Assembly (NCBI GenBank): GCA_028869395.1
Contig: JAGWSE010000006.1
Location: forward strand, 1-7,870
DNA: 7,870 bases
Direction: 5' to 3'
DNA from: Alphaproteobacteria bacterium
Lineage (GTDB): Bacteria; Pseudomonadota; Alphaproteobacteria; Caulobacterales; Caulobacteraceae
This document shows, piece after piece, positions 1 through 6,010 of the stretch; position 1 is the stretch's first letter; every line of letters starts with the position of its first letter. A program made the translations under genes and the position numbers. The notes below the pieces were generated by a model that was not told the DNA's origin, searched no databases, and saw only the letters and a program-made list of their open reading frames with translations.

Positions 1-893
1 CCCAGCAGCGGCGCCTTCTTGGTCTCGATCAGGTCGGCCAGCTTCTCCACCAGGTCGGCCTTCTTCACCTGGTAGGGCACCTGGGTGACGACGATCTGGT
101 ACGTGCCGCGCCCGGTCTCCTCCTTCTGCCACAGGGCGCGCAGGCGAACCCCGCCGCGGCCGGTGTCGTAGGTCTCGAGCAGGCTCGCCTCCGGCTCGAC
201 GATGACGCCGCCGGTCGGGAAGTCCGGGCCCTTCACGTGCGCCATCAGCTCGGCGGTCGTGGCCTGCGGGTTCTCCAGCAGCAGCAGGCAGGCGTCGATC
301 AGCTCGCCGGCGTTGTGCGGCGGGATCGAGGTCGCCATGCCCTCGGCGATGCCGGTGGTGCCGTTGGCGAGCAGGTTGGGAAAGCCGGAGGGCAGCACCA
401 CCGGCTCCTCATCGGAGCCGTCGTAGGTGGGCTTGAAGTCGACCGCGTCCTCGTCGATCCCGTCGAGCAGCAGCTCGGCGGCGGCGGTCAGCTTGCATTC
501 GGTGTAGCGCATCGCCGCGGCGTTATCGCCGTCGATGTTGCCGAAGTTGCCCTGGCCGTCGACCAGCGGGATGCGCTGGGCGAAGTCCTGGGCCATGCGC
601 ACCAGGGTGTCGTAGATCGCCTGGTCGCCGTGCGGGTGATAGCCGCCCATCACCTCGCCCACCACCTTGGCGCACTTCCTGGCCGCGCCCTGCGGGTTCA
701 GCCGCATCTCGCGCATGGCGTAGAGCACGCGCCGCTGCACGGGCTTCAGCCCGTCGCGCACGTCGGGCAGCGCCCGGTCGGTGATGACGCTGAGCGCATA
801 GGCCAGGTAGCGCCGGGAGAGCGCCTCGGCCAGCGGCTCTTCGATGATCCGGTCAGGCTCGGCGCCTTCGGGGGGAGGAGTGTCGAGGGGCAT
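1..893 (-). CDS. parC: DNA topoisomerase IV subunit A, ParC (5' part; 3' end beyond window)
   Basis: ParC is the breakage-reunion subunit of topoisomerase IV, which with ParE decatenates daughter chromosomes. The first 297 codons are present and the gene runs off the left edge. The winged-helix/tower part of a type IIA topoisomerase is visible. It has RRYLAYALSVI near residue 27, DGLKPVQRRVLYAM (47-60), the DNA-gate segment GGYHPHGDQAIYDT (83-96), DGQGNFGNIDGD (112-123) and AAMRYTE (126-132), where Tyr130 should be the catalytic tyrosine. ParC is preferred over GyrA because of the RKCAKVVGEVMGG and ECKLT wording, familiar from alphaproteobacterial ParC, and because of its place beside recO. 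The ATG at 893 gives a normal short leader before the conserved core. No strong Shine-Dalgarno sequence precedes it. The serine position of the quinolone pocket carries Gln91. Confidence 0.93.
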   Translation of the reverse strand, partial: MPLDTPPPEGAEPDRIIEEPLAEALSRRYLAYALSVITDRALPDVRDGLKPVQRRVLYAMREMRLNPQGAARKCAKVVGEVMGGYHPHGDQAIYDTLVRMAQDFAQRIPLVDGQGNFGNIDGDNAAAMRYTECKLTAAAELLLDGIDEDAVDFKPTYDGSDEEPVVLPSGFPNLLANGTTGIAEGMATSIPPHNAGELIDACLLLLENPQATTAELMAHVKGPDFPTGGVIVEPEASLLETYDTGRGGVRLRALWQKEETGRGTYQIVVTQVPYQVKKADLVEKLADLIETKKAPLL

Positions 894-920
894 GGAATCA
901 GTGGTGTGAGGGTGCCCCCC

Positions 921-928
921 TAATTAGC
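921..928 (-). promoter_or_regulatory. possible -10 element upstream of parC
   Basis: Read on the minus strand this is GCTAATTA, the only AT-rich patch in the recO-parC gap, ending 28 nt before the parC ATG. It resembles the GCTANAWC -10 consensus I recall for the Caulobacter housekeeping sigma factor, with two mismatches. No convincing -35 box is visible at the expected distance, so this is a weak call. Confidence 0.25.
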
Positions 929-976
929 GCGTGATGTCCGGCTCGTCCCCGTGACGCATCGCACTTTCCACCGCTC

Positions 977-996
977 ATCCCCGCGAAGGCGGGGAT
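977..996. repeat. REP-like palindromic repeat between recO and parC
   Basis: An 8-bp perfect inverted repeat (ATCCCCGC / GCGGGGAT) closes a 4-nt GAAG loop. The flanks, CCGCTC on the left and CCAGGCTG on the right, match the dispersed intergenic palindrome with core CCCCGCGAAGGCGGGG known from many alphaproteobacterial genomes. When read through, these repeats encode the tell-tale peptide AWIPAFAGM, as this one does on the minus strand. It lies just downstream of the recO stop, the usual place for REP-type elements, and could stabilise the recO 3' end or reduce read-through into parC. Only one copy is in this window, so the repeat status rests on recognition. Confidence 0.7.
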
Positions 997-1007
997 CCAG
1001 GCTGAGG

Positions 1008-1742
1008 TCACAGCCGTCCGGCCTCGCGCAGCCGGTCCACCAGCCAGAGCCTGGCCGGCGGCAGCGGCCGGTTCATCGGGTTGAAGATGAAGGCCTCCAG
1101 GAAGTGCGCCGTCAGCTCCAGCCCGGCCGCCACGTCGCCGGCCTCCAGCGGCGCCTGCGAGGCCAGCAGGAACCCCGGCAGCGCCAGCAGCCGCTCCTTG
1201 TAGGGCTCGCCGGCCGCGCGGCTGACCGCCCGCCCGGTCCGCGGGCTGACGTAGACCAGGTCGTCCGTGGCCCCGGTCGCGGCGCACCTGGAGAGGTCCA
1301 GCCCGAAGCCCAGCTCCTGCAGCAGGCCCGCCTCGAAGCGCACGAACACCGCCGGCCAGATCGCCTCGTGGCGCAGGGCCTGGCTCAGCGCCTCGAACGC
1401 CAGGTAGGCGCCCGGATGCGGCTCGCGCTCGGGCAGCGCGCCCGCCGCCACCGCCGCCGCCGCCGACAGCCCGGCCAGCGCCAGGGCGTCGTCGAACAGC
1501 GCCGCCGGCCCCTCGCCCATCGGCTCCAGCGCCGCCGAACCGAGCTGCTCCGAGGTCCGCGCCCGGTAGCGCGCGATCACCGGCGACCCGGCCTGCAGGA
1601 ACGGCCGCATCTTCTTCGAGGCCCCGCCCGCCACGAAGGCCGCATGCTTGCCGTGGCTCTGCGTCAGCAGCTCCACGACCGCCCCGCTCTCCCCATGAGC
1701 GCGCGCCGCCAGCACGAAGGCCTCGTCCTCGAATTCCATCAT
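1008..1742 (-). CDS. recO: DNA repair protein RecO
   Basis: RecO is the recombination mediator of the RecFOR pathway. It binds SSB-coated single-stranded DNA and, with RecR, loads RecA at gaps. The 244-residue product has the family's usual length. The N-terminal OB-fold shows the typical opening FEDEAFVLAARAHGESGAVVE and then a basic loop with GGASKKMRPFLQ at about residues 39-50. The C-terminal helical domain contains the hallmark RFEAGLLQELGFGLDLSRCAATG. The zinc-finger cysteine set of some RecO proteins is absent. Two ATGs are adjacent at 1742 and 1739. RecO usually starts with a single Met before the acidic/aromatic opening, so 1739 is equally likely. The gene follows the secreted NTF2-like gene by 16 nt and is probably co-transcribed with era. 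After its stop comes a 114-nt gap with a palindromic repeat, then parC. Confidence 0.93.
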   Translation of the reverse strand: MMEFEDEAFVLAARAHGESGAVVELLTQSHGKHAAFVAGGASKKMRPFLQAGSPVIARYRARTSEQLGSAALEPMGEGPAALFDDALALAGLSAAAAVAAGALPEREPHPGAYLAFEALSQALRHEAIWPAVFVRFEAGLLQELGFGLDLSRCAATGATDDLVYVSPRTGRAVSRAAGEPYKERLLALPGFLLASQAPLEAGDVAAGLELTAHFLEAFIFNPMNRPLPPARLWLVDRLREAGRL

Positions 1743-1758
1743 CGGGACGCTAGCACGC

Positions 1759-2256
1759 TCAGCGCCCGGACTTCGCCTCGTAGGCCTTGATCTTGCCGGT
1801 CATGTCCTTCGCCAGGTCGTTGGGGATCGGGAAGGTGAGCGCGTACTGGGCGATCTTCCAGCCGTGGTCGCCCTTCACCAGCACCCCCGTCCCGCGGCTC
1901 GTGCCGTAGGCCTTGGAGTCCAGCAGCTCGTCGAACCAGGCGACGCAATGGCAGGGGATGTCGGCGATGGTCACGTGCCGCGCGCCGGCCCGGGGCACAT
2001 AGGTCCAGCCCTTGTGGGCCGCGAACGCCGGCTTCGCGTAGGTCTTGAACTGCGCCACCGTCCACCGCTCGTGGGCGTCGGTGCCGATGAAGACCCCGTC
2101 GGGCGCGAAGAGGTCAAAGTAGGCCTTGAAGTCCGACCGCGCGGCGGCGGCGTGGAAGGCGTCCAGCGTCTTGCCCACCGCCGCCTCCTCCGCCGGGGCG
2201 GCCCAGGCGGGCGCGGCCAGCAGCGCGAAGACCAGCGCCAGCAGCGCCCTAGACAT
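1759..2256 (-). CDS. secreted NTF2/SnoaL-like protein
   Basis: This 165-residue protein has unknown precise function. Residues 1-19 form a clear Sec signal peptide: a short basic start, a leucine/alanine-rich core, and cleavage predicted after AWA at residue 19. The mature part reads as one NTF2-like alpha/beta domain of the SnoaL_3 type. FHAAAARSDFKAYFDLFAPDGVFIGTD (34-60) is the N-terminal helix and first strands. RGTGVLVKGDHGWKIAQYALTF (121-142) is the C-terminal strand pair, and IPND follows. A CHC motif at 102-104 could form a disulfide or bind metal in the periplasm. Such domains serve as binding proteins or small enzymes, so no substrate can be inferred. The ATG overlaps the era stop within the octamer ATGTCTAG, pointing to translational coupling. 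A periplasmic protein is an unusual companion for era and recO. Confidence 0.85.
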   Translation of the reverse strand: MSRALLALVFALLAAPAWAAPAEEAAVGKTLDAFHAAAARSDFKAYFDLFAPDGVFIGTDAHERWTVAQFKTYAKPAFAAHKGWTYVPRAGARHVTIADIPCHCVAWFDELLDSKAYGTSRGTGVLVKGDHGWKIAQYALTFPIPNDLAKDMTGKIKAYEAKSGR

Positions 2257-3166
2257 CGAAGTCGAGCCCCATGTGGCCGTAGTGCTCGCGCTTCTCCGCC
2301 CAGTCCTCGTCCACCTGGACGTGCAGGAACAGGTGCACCTTCTGGCCGAGCAGCTCGGTCAGCTCCTCGCGCGCCTTCTGGCCGATCCACTTCAGCGTCT
2401 GGCCGCCCTTGCCCAGCACGATCGGCCGCTGGCTCTCGCGCTGGACGTAGATCGTCTGCTCGATCCGGATCGAGCCGTCGGGCCGGTCCTCGAGCTTGGT
2501 GGTCTCGACCGCCGCCGCGTAGGGCAACTCCTCGTGCAGGCGCAGGTACAGCTTCTCCCGGGTGATCTCCGCCGCCATCAGCCGCGCCGGGAGGTCCGCC
2601 GTCTGGTCCTCCGGATAGAACCAGGGCCCCTCCGCCATGCGCTCCGCCAGCGCGCGCTTCAGGTCCGCCACGCCCGACCCCGTCTTCGCCGAAATCATGA
2701 AGACGTCGGAGTAGACGCCCGTGTCGAAGAGGGCTTTCGAGACGCCCAGCAGCGCCTCGCGCTTGACCTCGTCGATCTTGTTGAGGGCCAGGACGGCGGT
2801 CTTCTTCGCCGCCTTCAGCCCCTCGACGATGGCATCCGCGTCGGCCTGCGCCCTGCGGTCCGCCGCCGAGGTTCCGAGCTGGGCCGCGGCGTCGACGAGG
2901 TGGACGATCGCATCCGCCTCCTCCGCCCCGCCCCAGGCCGCCCGCACCATCGCCCGGTCGAGCCTCCGCCTGGGCTGGAAGATCCCGGGCGTGTCGACCA
3001 GCACGATCTGCGCCTCGCCCTCCATGGCGACGCCGCGCACCGGGAACCGCGTCGTCTGCACCTTCTGGGTGACGATCGAGACCTTCGCGCCCACCAGCCG
3101 GTTGGTCAGCGTCGACTTGCCCGCGTTGGGCGCCCCGATGATGGCGACGAAACCTGCGCGGGTCAT
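2249..3166 (-). CDS. era: GTPase Era
   Basis: Era is an essential membrane-associated GTPase that binds the 3' end of 16S rRNA and helps mature the 30S subunit. The 305-residue product is full length. The GTPase motifs are in order: G1 GAPNAGKS (11-18), G2 region VQTTR (36-40), G3 DTPG (58-61), G4 NKID (129-132) and G5 SAK (159-161). The C-terminal KH RNA-binding domain includes the linker EITREKLYLRLHEELPY (200-216) and the GKGG loop at 252-255, followed by an amphipathic IGQKAREELTELLG helix. The start ATG overlaps the rnc stop as ATGA, so translation is probably coupled. Pairing with rnc is widespread in bacteria and places rRNA processing and ribosome assembly in one transcript. Nothing in the sequence suggests loss of function. 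Confidence 0.97.
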   Translation of the reverse strand: MTRAGFVAIIGAPNAGKSTLTNRLVGAKVSIVTQKVQTTRFPVRGVAMEGEAQIVLVDTPGIFQPRRRLDRAMVRAAWGGAEEADAIVHLVDAAAQLGTSAADRRAQADADAIVEGLKAAKKTAVLALNKIDEVKREALLGVSKALFDTGVYSDVFMISAKTGSGVADLKRALAERMAEGPWFYPEDQTADLPARLMAAEITREKLYLRLHEELPYAAAVETTKLEDRPDGSIRIEQTIYVQRESQRPIVLGKGGQTLKWIGQKAREELTELLGQKVHLFLHVQVDEDWAEKREHYGHMGLDFDV

Positions 3167-3861
3167 GCGGCGATCCCCTGGCGCTTAAGCAGAGCCTCCG
3201 CCGCGAGCTTCTCCGCTTCTTTCTTCGAGCCAGCTTCGGCCACCGACGGCTCGAACCCGCGGACGAAGACTTCGACGCGGAACACCGGCTCGTGGGCCGG
3301 GCCTTCTTGCGAGAGCACGCGATATTCCGGCGTCTCTCCAGCTTCCCGAAGCGCCCATTCGTTGAGCAGCGACTTGGCGTCTCGTTTCTCCGGGGCCCCG
3401 AGCCGGGCGAACTGCGGCTCCCACAGCCGCAGCACGCGATCGCGCGTGAAGTCGAACCCGGCGTCGCGGTACAGCGCCGCGATCAGCGCCTCGCAGGCGT
3501 CGCCGATCACCCGCATGTTGCGGCGCATCCCGAGCTTGCCCGCGCCGCCCCCGAAACGAAGGGCTTGGCCGAGCCCCAGCTGCTCGCCGACCTCTGCACA
3601 GGATTCCACGTTGATGAGCTTGTGAAAGGCCTTGGTCAGATCGCCCTCGGGGGCGTCAGGCGACCGACGCATCAACTCGTCGGCGATGATCAGGTTGAGA
3701 ACCCGATCGCCCAGGAACTCAAGTCGCTCGTTGGTCCGCGCCTTCGGATCGCGGTCGCCGACGCTGGCGTGCGTCAGCGCACGCTCCAGGATCTCACGGT
3801 CCTTGAAATGATGGCCGATGCGCTGCTCGAGCTCGGCGACGGCCTCGGCGCGGGCGTTCAT
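3163..3861 (-). CDS. rnc: ribonuclease III
   Basis: RNase III is a homodimeric double-strand-specific endonuclease that cuts the 30S rRNA precursor and structured mRNAs. The 232-residue product has the normal bacterial length. The nuclease domain has the signature NERLEFLGDRVL (44-55), with metal-binding Glu48 and Asp52. Its second acidic pair lies in GDACEALIAALY, where Asp121 and Glu124 match E. coli Asp114 and Glu117. The double-stranded RNA-binding domain runs from DAKSLLNEWALREAG at about residue 162 to the C-terminal SKKEAEKLAAEALL helix. The gene begins 7 nt after the lepB stop and overlaps era by 4 nt, so it is the middle of a tight lepB-rnc-era unit. No strong Shine-Dalgarno sequence is seen, which fits reinitiation or coupling after lepB. 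In E. coli RNase III cleaves its own leader; no equivalent leader hairpin is evident in the short gap here. Confidence 0.97.
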   Translation of the reverse strand: MNARAEAVAELEQRIGHHFKDREILERALTHASVGDRDPKARTNERLEFLGDRVLNLIIADELMRRSPDAPEGDLTKAFHKLINVESCAEVGEQLGLGQALRFGGGAGKLGMRRNMRVIGDACEALIAALYRDAGFDFTRDRVLRLWEPQFARLGAPEKRDAKSLLNEWALREAGETPEYRVLSQEGPAHEPVFRVEVFVRGFEPSVAEAGSKKEAEKLAAEALLKRQGIAA

Positions 3862-3868
3862 GTCTGGC

Positions 3869-4660
3869 TCAGTCGAGGATGTGGAAGAACCGGCTGGGCC
3901 GCGCCTTCAGGATCCAGGTCCATGGTTTGAAGATCGAGGCGCCCTTGTGCCACGACAGCAGGATGATCTGCGCCTTGCCTTCCAGGTTCTCGGCGGGAAC
4001 GAAGCCCACCCCGCCTTGCGCCGGCGGAACGCGGCTGTCGGAGGAGTTGTCGCGATTGTCGCCCATCATGAAGTAGTCGCCCTCGGGCACCACGAAAACC
4101 GGCGTGTTGTCGAGCTCCCCGTCCGGACCGAAGTCGTTGGTCACGTACGATTTACCGCCGGGCAGGGTCTCCTTGTAGCGGAACACGTCGCGCACGAATC
4201 CGTAGCCGGAATCCTCCTTCACCGATCCGAGGTACTGACGCGGCACCTTCACGCCGTTGAGGTAGAGCAGTCCGTTCTTCATCTGGATGCGATCGCCGGG
4301 CAGGCCGATCAGGCGCTTGACGTAGTCGATGTGCGGATTGCTGGGCAGCTTGAAGACGACGATGTCGCCCCGGTGCGGCGGGTGGAAGAAGATCCGGCCA
4401 TTGAACAGAGGCGGCCCGAACGGGATCGAATAGCGCGACCATCCGTAGGTGTACTTCGAGACGATGATGTAGTCGCCCTCATAGAGGTTCGGCTCCATCG
4501 ACGCCGACGGGATGGTGTAGGGCTGGAAGAAGATCACCCGCAGGAAAAGCGCGATCAGCAGCGCGTAGACCACGGTCTTGATGATCTCGACCACCTCGTT
4601 CGCGGCGCCGGACTTCGACGATTGGCTTTGCGCGGCCACGTTCTCGCTCATGCTGGTCAC
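3869..4660 (-). CDS. lepB: signal peptidase I
   Basis: Signal peptidase I is the inner-membrane serine/lysine protease that removes Sec and Tat signal peptides on the periplasmic side. The product has 263 residues. One hydrophobic segment at about 26-45 anchors it after a polar N-tail, and the catalytic domain follows in the periplasm. The nucleophile is Ser54 in PSASMEP. The general base is Lys115 in YVKRLIGLPGD (113-123). The conserved box GDNRDNSSDSR spans 200-210. The longest start is a GTG at 4660; an ATG three codons later (4651) gives an N-terminus of MSENVAAQ and may be the true start, since neither has a good Shine-Dalgarno sequence. The gene heads the tight lepB-rnc-era cluster. In relatives acpS lies directly upstream, but here a dehydrogenase gene does, with a 109-nt gap containing a 16-bp palindrome. 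Confidence 0.96.
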   Translation of the reverse strand: MTSMSENVAAQSQSSKSGAANEVVEIIKTVVYALLIALFLRVIFFQPYTIPSASMEPNLYEGDYIIVSKYTYGWSRYSIPFGPPLFNGRIFFHPPHRGDIVVFKLPSNPHIDYVKRLIGLPGDRIQMKNGLLYLNGVKVPRQYLGSVKEDSGYGFVRDVFRYKETLPGGKSYVTNDFGPDGELDNTPVFVVPEGDYFMMGDNRDNSSDSRVPPAQGGVGFVPAENLEGKAQIILLSWHKGASIFKPWTWILKARPSRFFHILD

Positions 4661-4667
4661 GGGGTGA

Positions 4668-4683
4668 GTCCGGCGCGCCGGAC
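4668..4683. repeat. 16-bp perfect palindrome just upstream of lepB
   Basis: GTCCGGCGCGCCGGAC is a perfect self-complementary 16-mer ending 8 bp before the lepB GTG codon. It could be a dimeric-protein operator. As RNA it could form a 6-bp stem with a CGCG loop, either blocking lepB translation initiation or ending the dehydrogenase transcript. A shorter 10-bp palindrome, TCCGGCCGGA, lies at 4705-4714 in the same gap. High GC makes chance palindromes more likely, so function is unproven. Confidence 0.4.
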
Positions 4684-4769
4684 CGGCAGTCGTTACGCGC
4701 TCGATCCGGCCGGAGCAAGGCCGAGCGCCCGCGAACGCCGGGTCCTGAACGCGCGCCGACGAGGCGGCG

Positions 4770-5507
4770 TCAGTAGTCCTGGCTGGTCGGCCGGTAGAGG
4801 ATTTCGTTGATGTCCACGTCGTCCGGCTGGCTCATGGCGAAAGCCACGCAGCGGGCGAAGCTGTCGGCGCCGACCGCGCCTTGATAGCGCTGGCGTGTCG
4901 CCTCGGCGATGTCGGGCTCGGTGATGCTCGCGGGCAATTCGGTCGCGACCATGCCCGGCGAGATGATCGTCGTGCGGATGTTGTACGGTTTCACCTCCTG
5001 GCGGAGGCCTTCGGAGATGACCCGCACGGCGTGCTTGGTCGCCGAATAGACAGCGCCGCCGGCGCGGACCTTGTGCCCCGCCACCGAGGCCACGTTTATG
5101 AAATGCCCTGCCTTCTGGGCCTTCATGTGCGGCAGGGCCGCGGCGATCCCGTAGAGGACGCCCTTGATGTTCACGTCGATCATCTGGTCCCAGTCCTCGA
5201 TCTTGAGCCGCTCGAGCGGGGACTGGGGCATGAGCCCGGCGTTGTTGATCAGCACGTCGACCCGGCCGTGGAGCTCGGCGGCGCCGTCGACCAGCTGGCG
5301 GACTTGCGCCAGGTCGGTGACATCGGTCTGGAGCACCGCCCCATCCGGCAACGAGAGCGCTCGGGCAAGCGCCTCGAGCCGCCCCTTCCGCCGCGCGCCC
5401 AGCACCACCTTGGCGCCCTCGCCGGCCAGATGCCGCGCGGCGGCCTCCCCGAGCCCGCTAGACGCCCCGGTGATGACCACCACCTTGCCTTCGATGTTCT
5501 GCGCCAC
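4770..5507 (-). CDS. short-chain dehydrogenase/reductase (SDR)
   Basis: This is a classical SDR, an NAD(P)-dependent alcohol/carbonyl oxidoreductase with a Rossmann fold; its substrate cannot be read from the sequence. With the GTG start at 5507 it has 245 residues. The nucleotide-binding loop is TGASSGLG (13-20), NNAG is at 88-91, and the catalytic tetrad is Asn113, Ser141, Tyr154 and Lys158 (YSATK). Arg39-Arg40 after the second strand suggests a preference for NADP(H). The C-terminus VDINEILYRPTSQ is a wording common in YdfG-like SDRs. The start at 5507 is chosen because family members begin just before the IEGKVVVITGASSG strand and GGAG lies 8 nt upstream. An in-frame ATG at 5567 would add 20 residues with no family resemblance. 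It follows the tautomerase gene on the same strand but is separated from it by a strong hairpin, so co-transcription may be partial. Confidence 0.92.
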   Translation of the reverse strand: MAQNIEGKVVVITGASSGLGEAAARHLAGEGAKVVLGARRKGRLEALARALSLPDGAVLQTDVTDLAQVRQLVDGAAELHGRVDVLINNAGLMPQSPLERLKIEDWDQMIDVNIKGVLYGIAAALPHMKAQKAGHFINVASVAGHKVRAGGAVYSATKHAVRVISEGLRQEVKPYNIRTTIISPGMVATELPASITEPDIAEATRQRYQGAVGADSFARCVAFAMSQPDDVDINEILYRPTSQDY

Positions 5508-5612
5508 GGCTCGAGCTCCGGTCTGATCGGGACCGGCGGAATACGCCTCGCCGGGGACCTTTTCCATTCAATCCACGGCCTGGTCGAGCGCGCATGAGAC
5601 GCGGTGACGGGC

Positions 5613-5641
5613 CCGCGCCCGGCCGCGGTGGCCGGGCGCGG
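5613..5641 (-). terminator. strong GC hairpin after the tautomerase gene (possible terminator or attenuator)
   Basis: A perfect 12-bp inverted repeat (CCGCGCCCGGCC at 5613-5624, GGCCGGGCGCGG at 5630-5641) encloses a 5-nt loop. It starts 7 nt beyond the tautomerase stop in the direction of minus-strand transcription. No U-run follows, so it is not a textbook intrinsic terminator. In high-GC bacteria such hairpins often terminate, attenuate or protect 3' ends. It lies between the tautomerase and dehydrogenase genes and could lower expression of the second. Confidence 0.5.
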
Positions 5642-5648
5642 AGCGGCG

Positions 5649-5870
5649 TCAGGCCGGCTGCTTGCCGATCGCCTGCACGTCCCGGGCGCCGAGGGCCTTG
5701 CCTCCGATGGCCCAGTCGCCCTGCTCGAACTCCTTCACGCGCACCCAGGTCACCTGGCGCATCGCTTCGCCTTCAACGGCGATCATGGCCTCGGTGACCT
5801 TGCGGATGAGGTCCTGCTTCTGGGTTGGCGTGAAGACGTCCTTGATCACGTCGATTGTCACGAGCGGCAT
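5649..5870 (-). CDS. small tautomerase-family protein (4-oxalocrotonate tautomerase-like)
   Basis: This 73-residue protein belongs to the tautomerase superfamily, in which Met is removed and Pro1 acts as the catalytic base in an oligomer of beta-alpha-beta units. The start at 5870 gives MPLVTIDVI, exposing Pro1, and has GGAG 8 nt upstream. A longer in-frame start at 5933 would bury the proline behind an arginine-rich tail and is rejected. The helix PTQKQDLIRKVTEAMIAVEG and the strand VTWVRV follow, then GDWAIGG, equivalent to the GHFGIGG turn of 4-oxalocrotonate tautomerase. Arg43 of the mature chain (VRV) aligns with catalytic Arg39. The Arg11 position is Val and the Phe50 position is Trp, so the canonical reaction is doubtful and the substrate is unknown. 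The gene is divergent from the regulator gene, 140 nt between starts. Confidence 0.9.
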   Translation of the reverse strand: MPLVTIDVIKDVFTPTQKQDLIRKVTEAMIAVEGEAMRQVTWVRVKEFEQGDWAIGGKALGARDVQAIGKQPA

Positions 5871-5991
5871 CTGCCTGACTCCACTTGCACGACGCCGCGC
5901 CCGATTGCGCCGCGTCCTGGATGGAGCCTGCACTGGGCGACCACCTGCCGCTTGCAGAACGGCTGCAGGTCTTTGGGAGAACGCCTGGAAA

Positions 5992-6000
5992 TGTGCTAAT
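5992..6000 (+). promoter_or_regulatory. possible extended -10 promoter of the regulator gene
   Basis: TGTGCTAAT reads as an extended -10 element (TGN plus GCTAAT). With the two following bases, GCTAATTC matches 7 of 8 positions of the Caulobacter housekeeping GCTANAWC consensus as I recall it. It ends 10 nt before the regulator ATG. Transcription would then begin only a few bases before the start codon, consistent with the lack of a Shine-Dalgarno sequence there. No good -35 box is seen. Confidence 0.35.
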
Positions 6001-6010
6001 TCGGCGAACG

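Noticed and set aside
1..893. Assignment of the left-edge gene to gyrA
   Set aside because: The motifs around 64-90 and after the catalytic tyrosine read as alphaproteobacterial ParC, and the recO neighbourhood fits parC. The C-terminal domain that would settle it is outside the window.
951..1790. A 279-codon open frame on the plus strand opposite recO
   Set aside because: It begins inside the palindromic repeat and mirrors recO, with Arg/Gln/Pro-rich low-complexity content and no family resemblance.
2126..3625. A 499-codon open frame on the plus strand opposite era and rnc
   Set aside because: It is antisense to two certain genes. Its composition (Arg/Leu/Pro/Ala/Ser rich, no recognisable domain) is what GC-rich third positions produce on the opposite strand.
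4690..4718. TTGCTC - 17 nt - TAACGA on the minus strand as a lepB promoter
   Set aside because: Spacing is right, but the boxes match consensus poorly (about 3/6 and 2/6) and this is expected by chance in such a gap.
4754..4769. Small inverted repeat CGCCG / CGGCG right after the dehydrogenase stop as a terminator
   Set aside because: The stem is only 5 bp, there is no U-run, and such pairs are common by chance at this GC content.
3818..4810. A 330-codon open frame on the plus strand opposite lepB
   Set aside because: It is a shadow of lepB with no domain or ribosome-binding site, and it runs across the lepB start into the dehydrogenase end.
5871..5933. N-terminal extension of the tautomerase (start at 5933)
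   Set aside because: The added 21 residues are arginine-rich, would bury catalytic Pro1 and overlap the divergent promoter region. The internal ATG has a good GGAG.
5885..6010. N-terminal extension of the regulator (start at 5885 or 5921)
   Set aside because: The extra residues have no family match, and the winged-helix domain begins exactly at the ATG at 6011.
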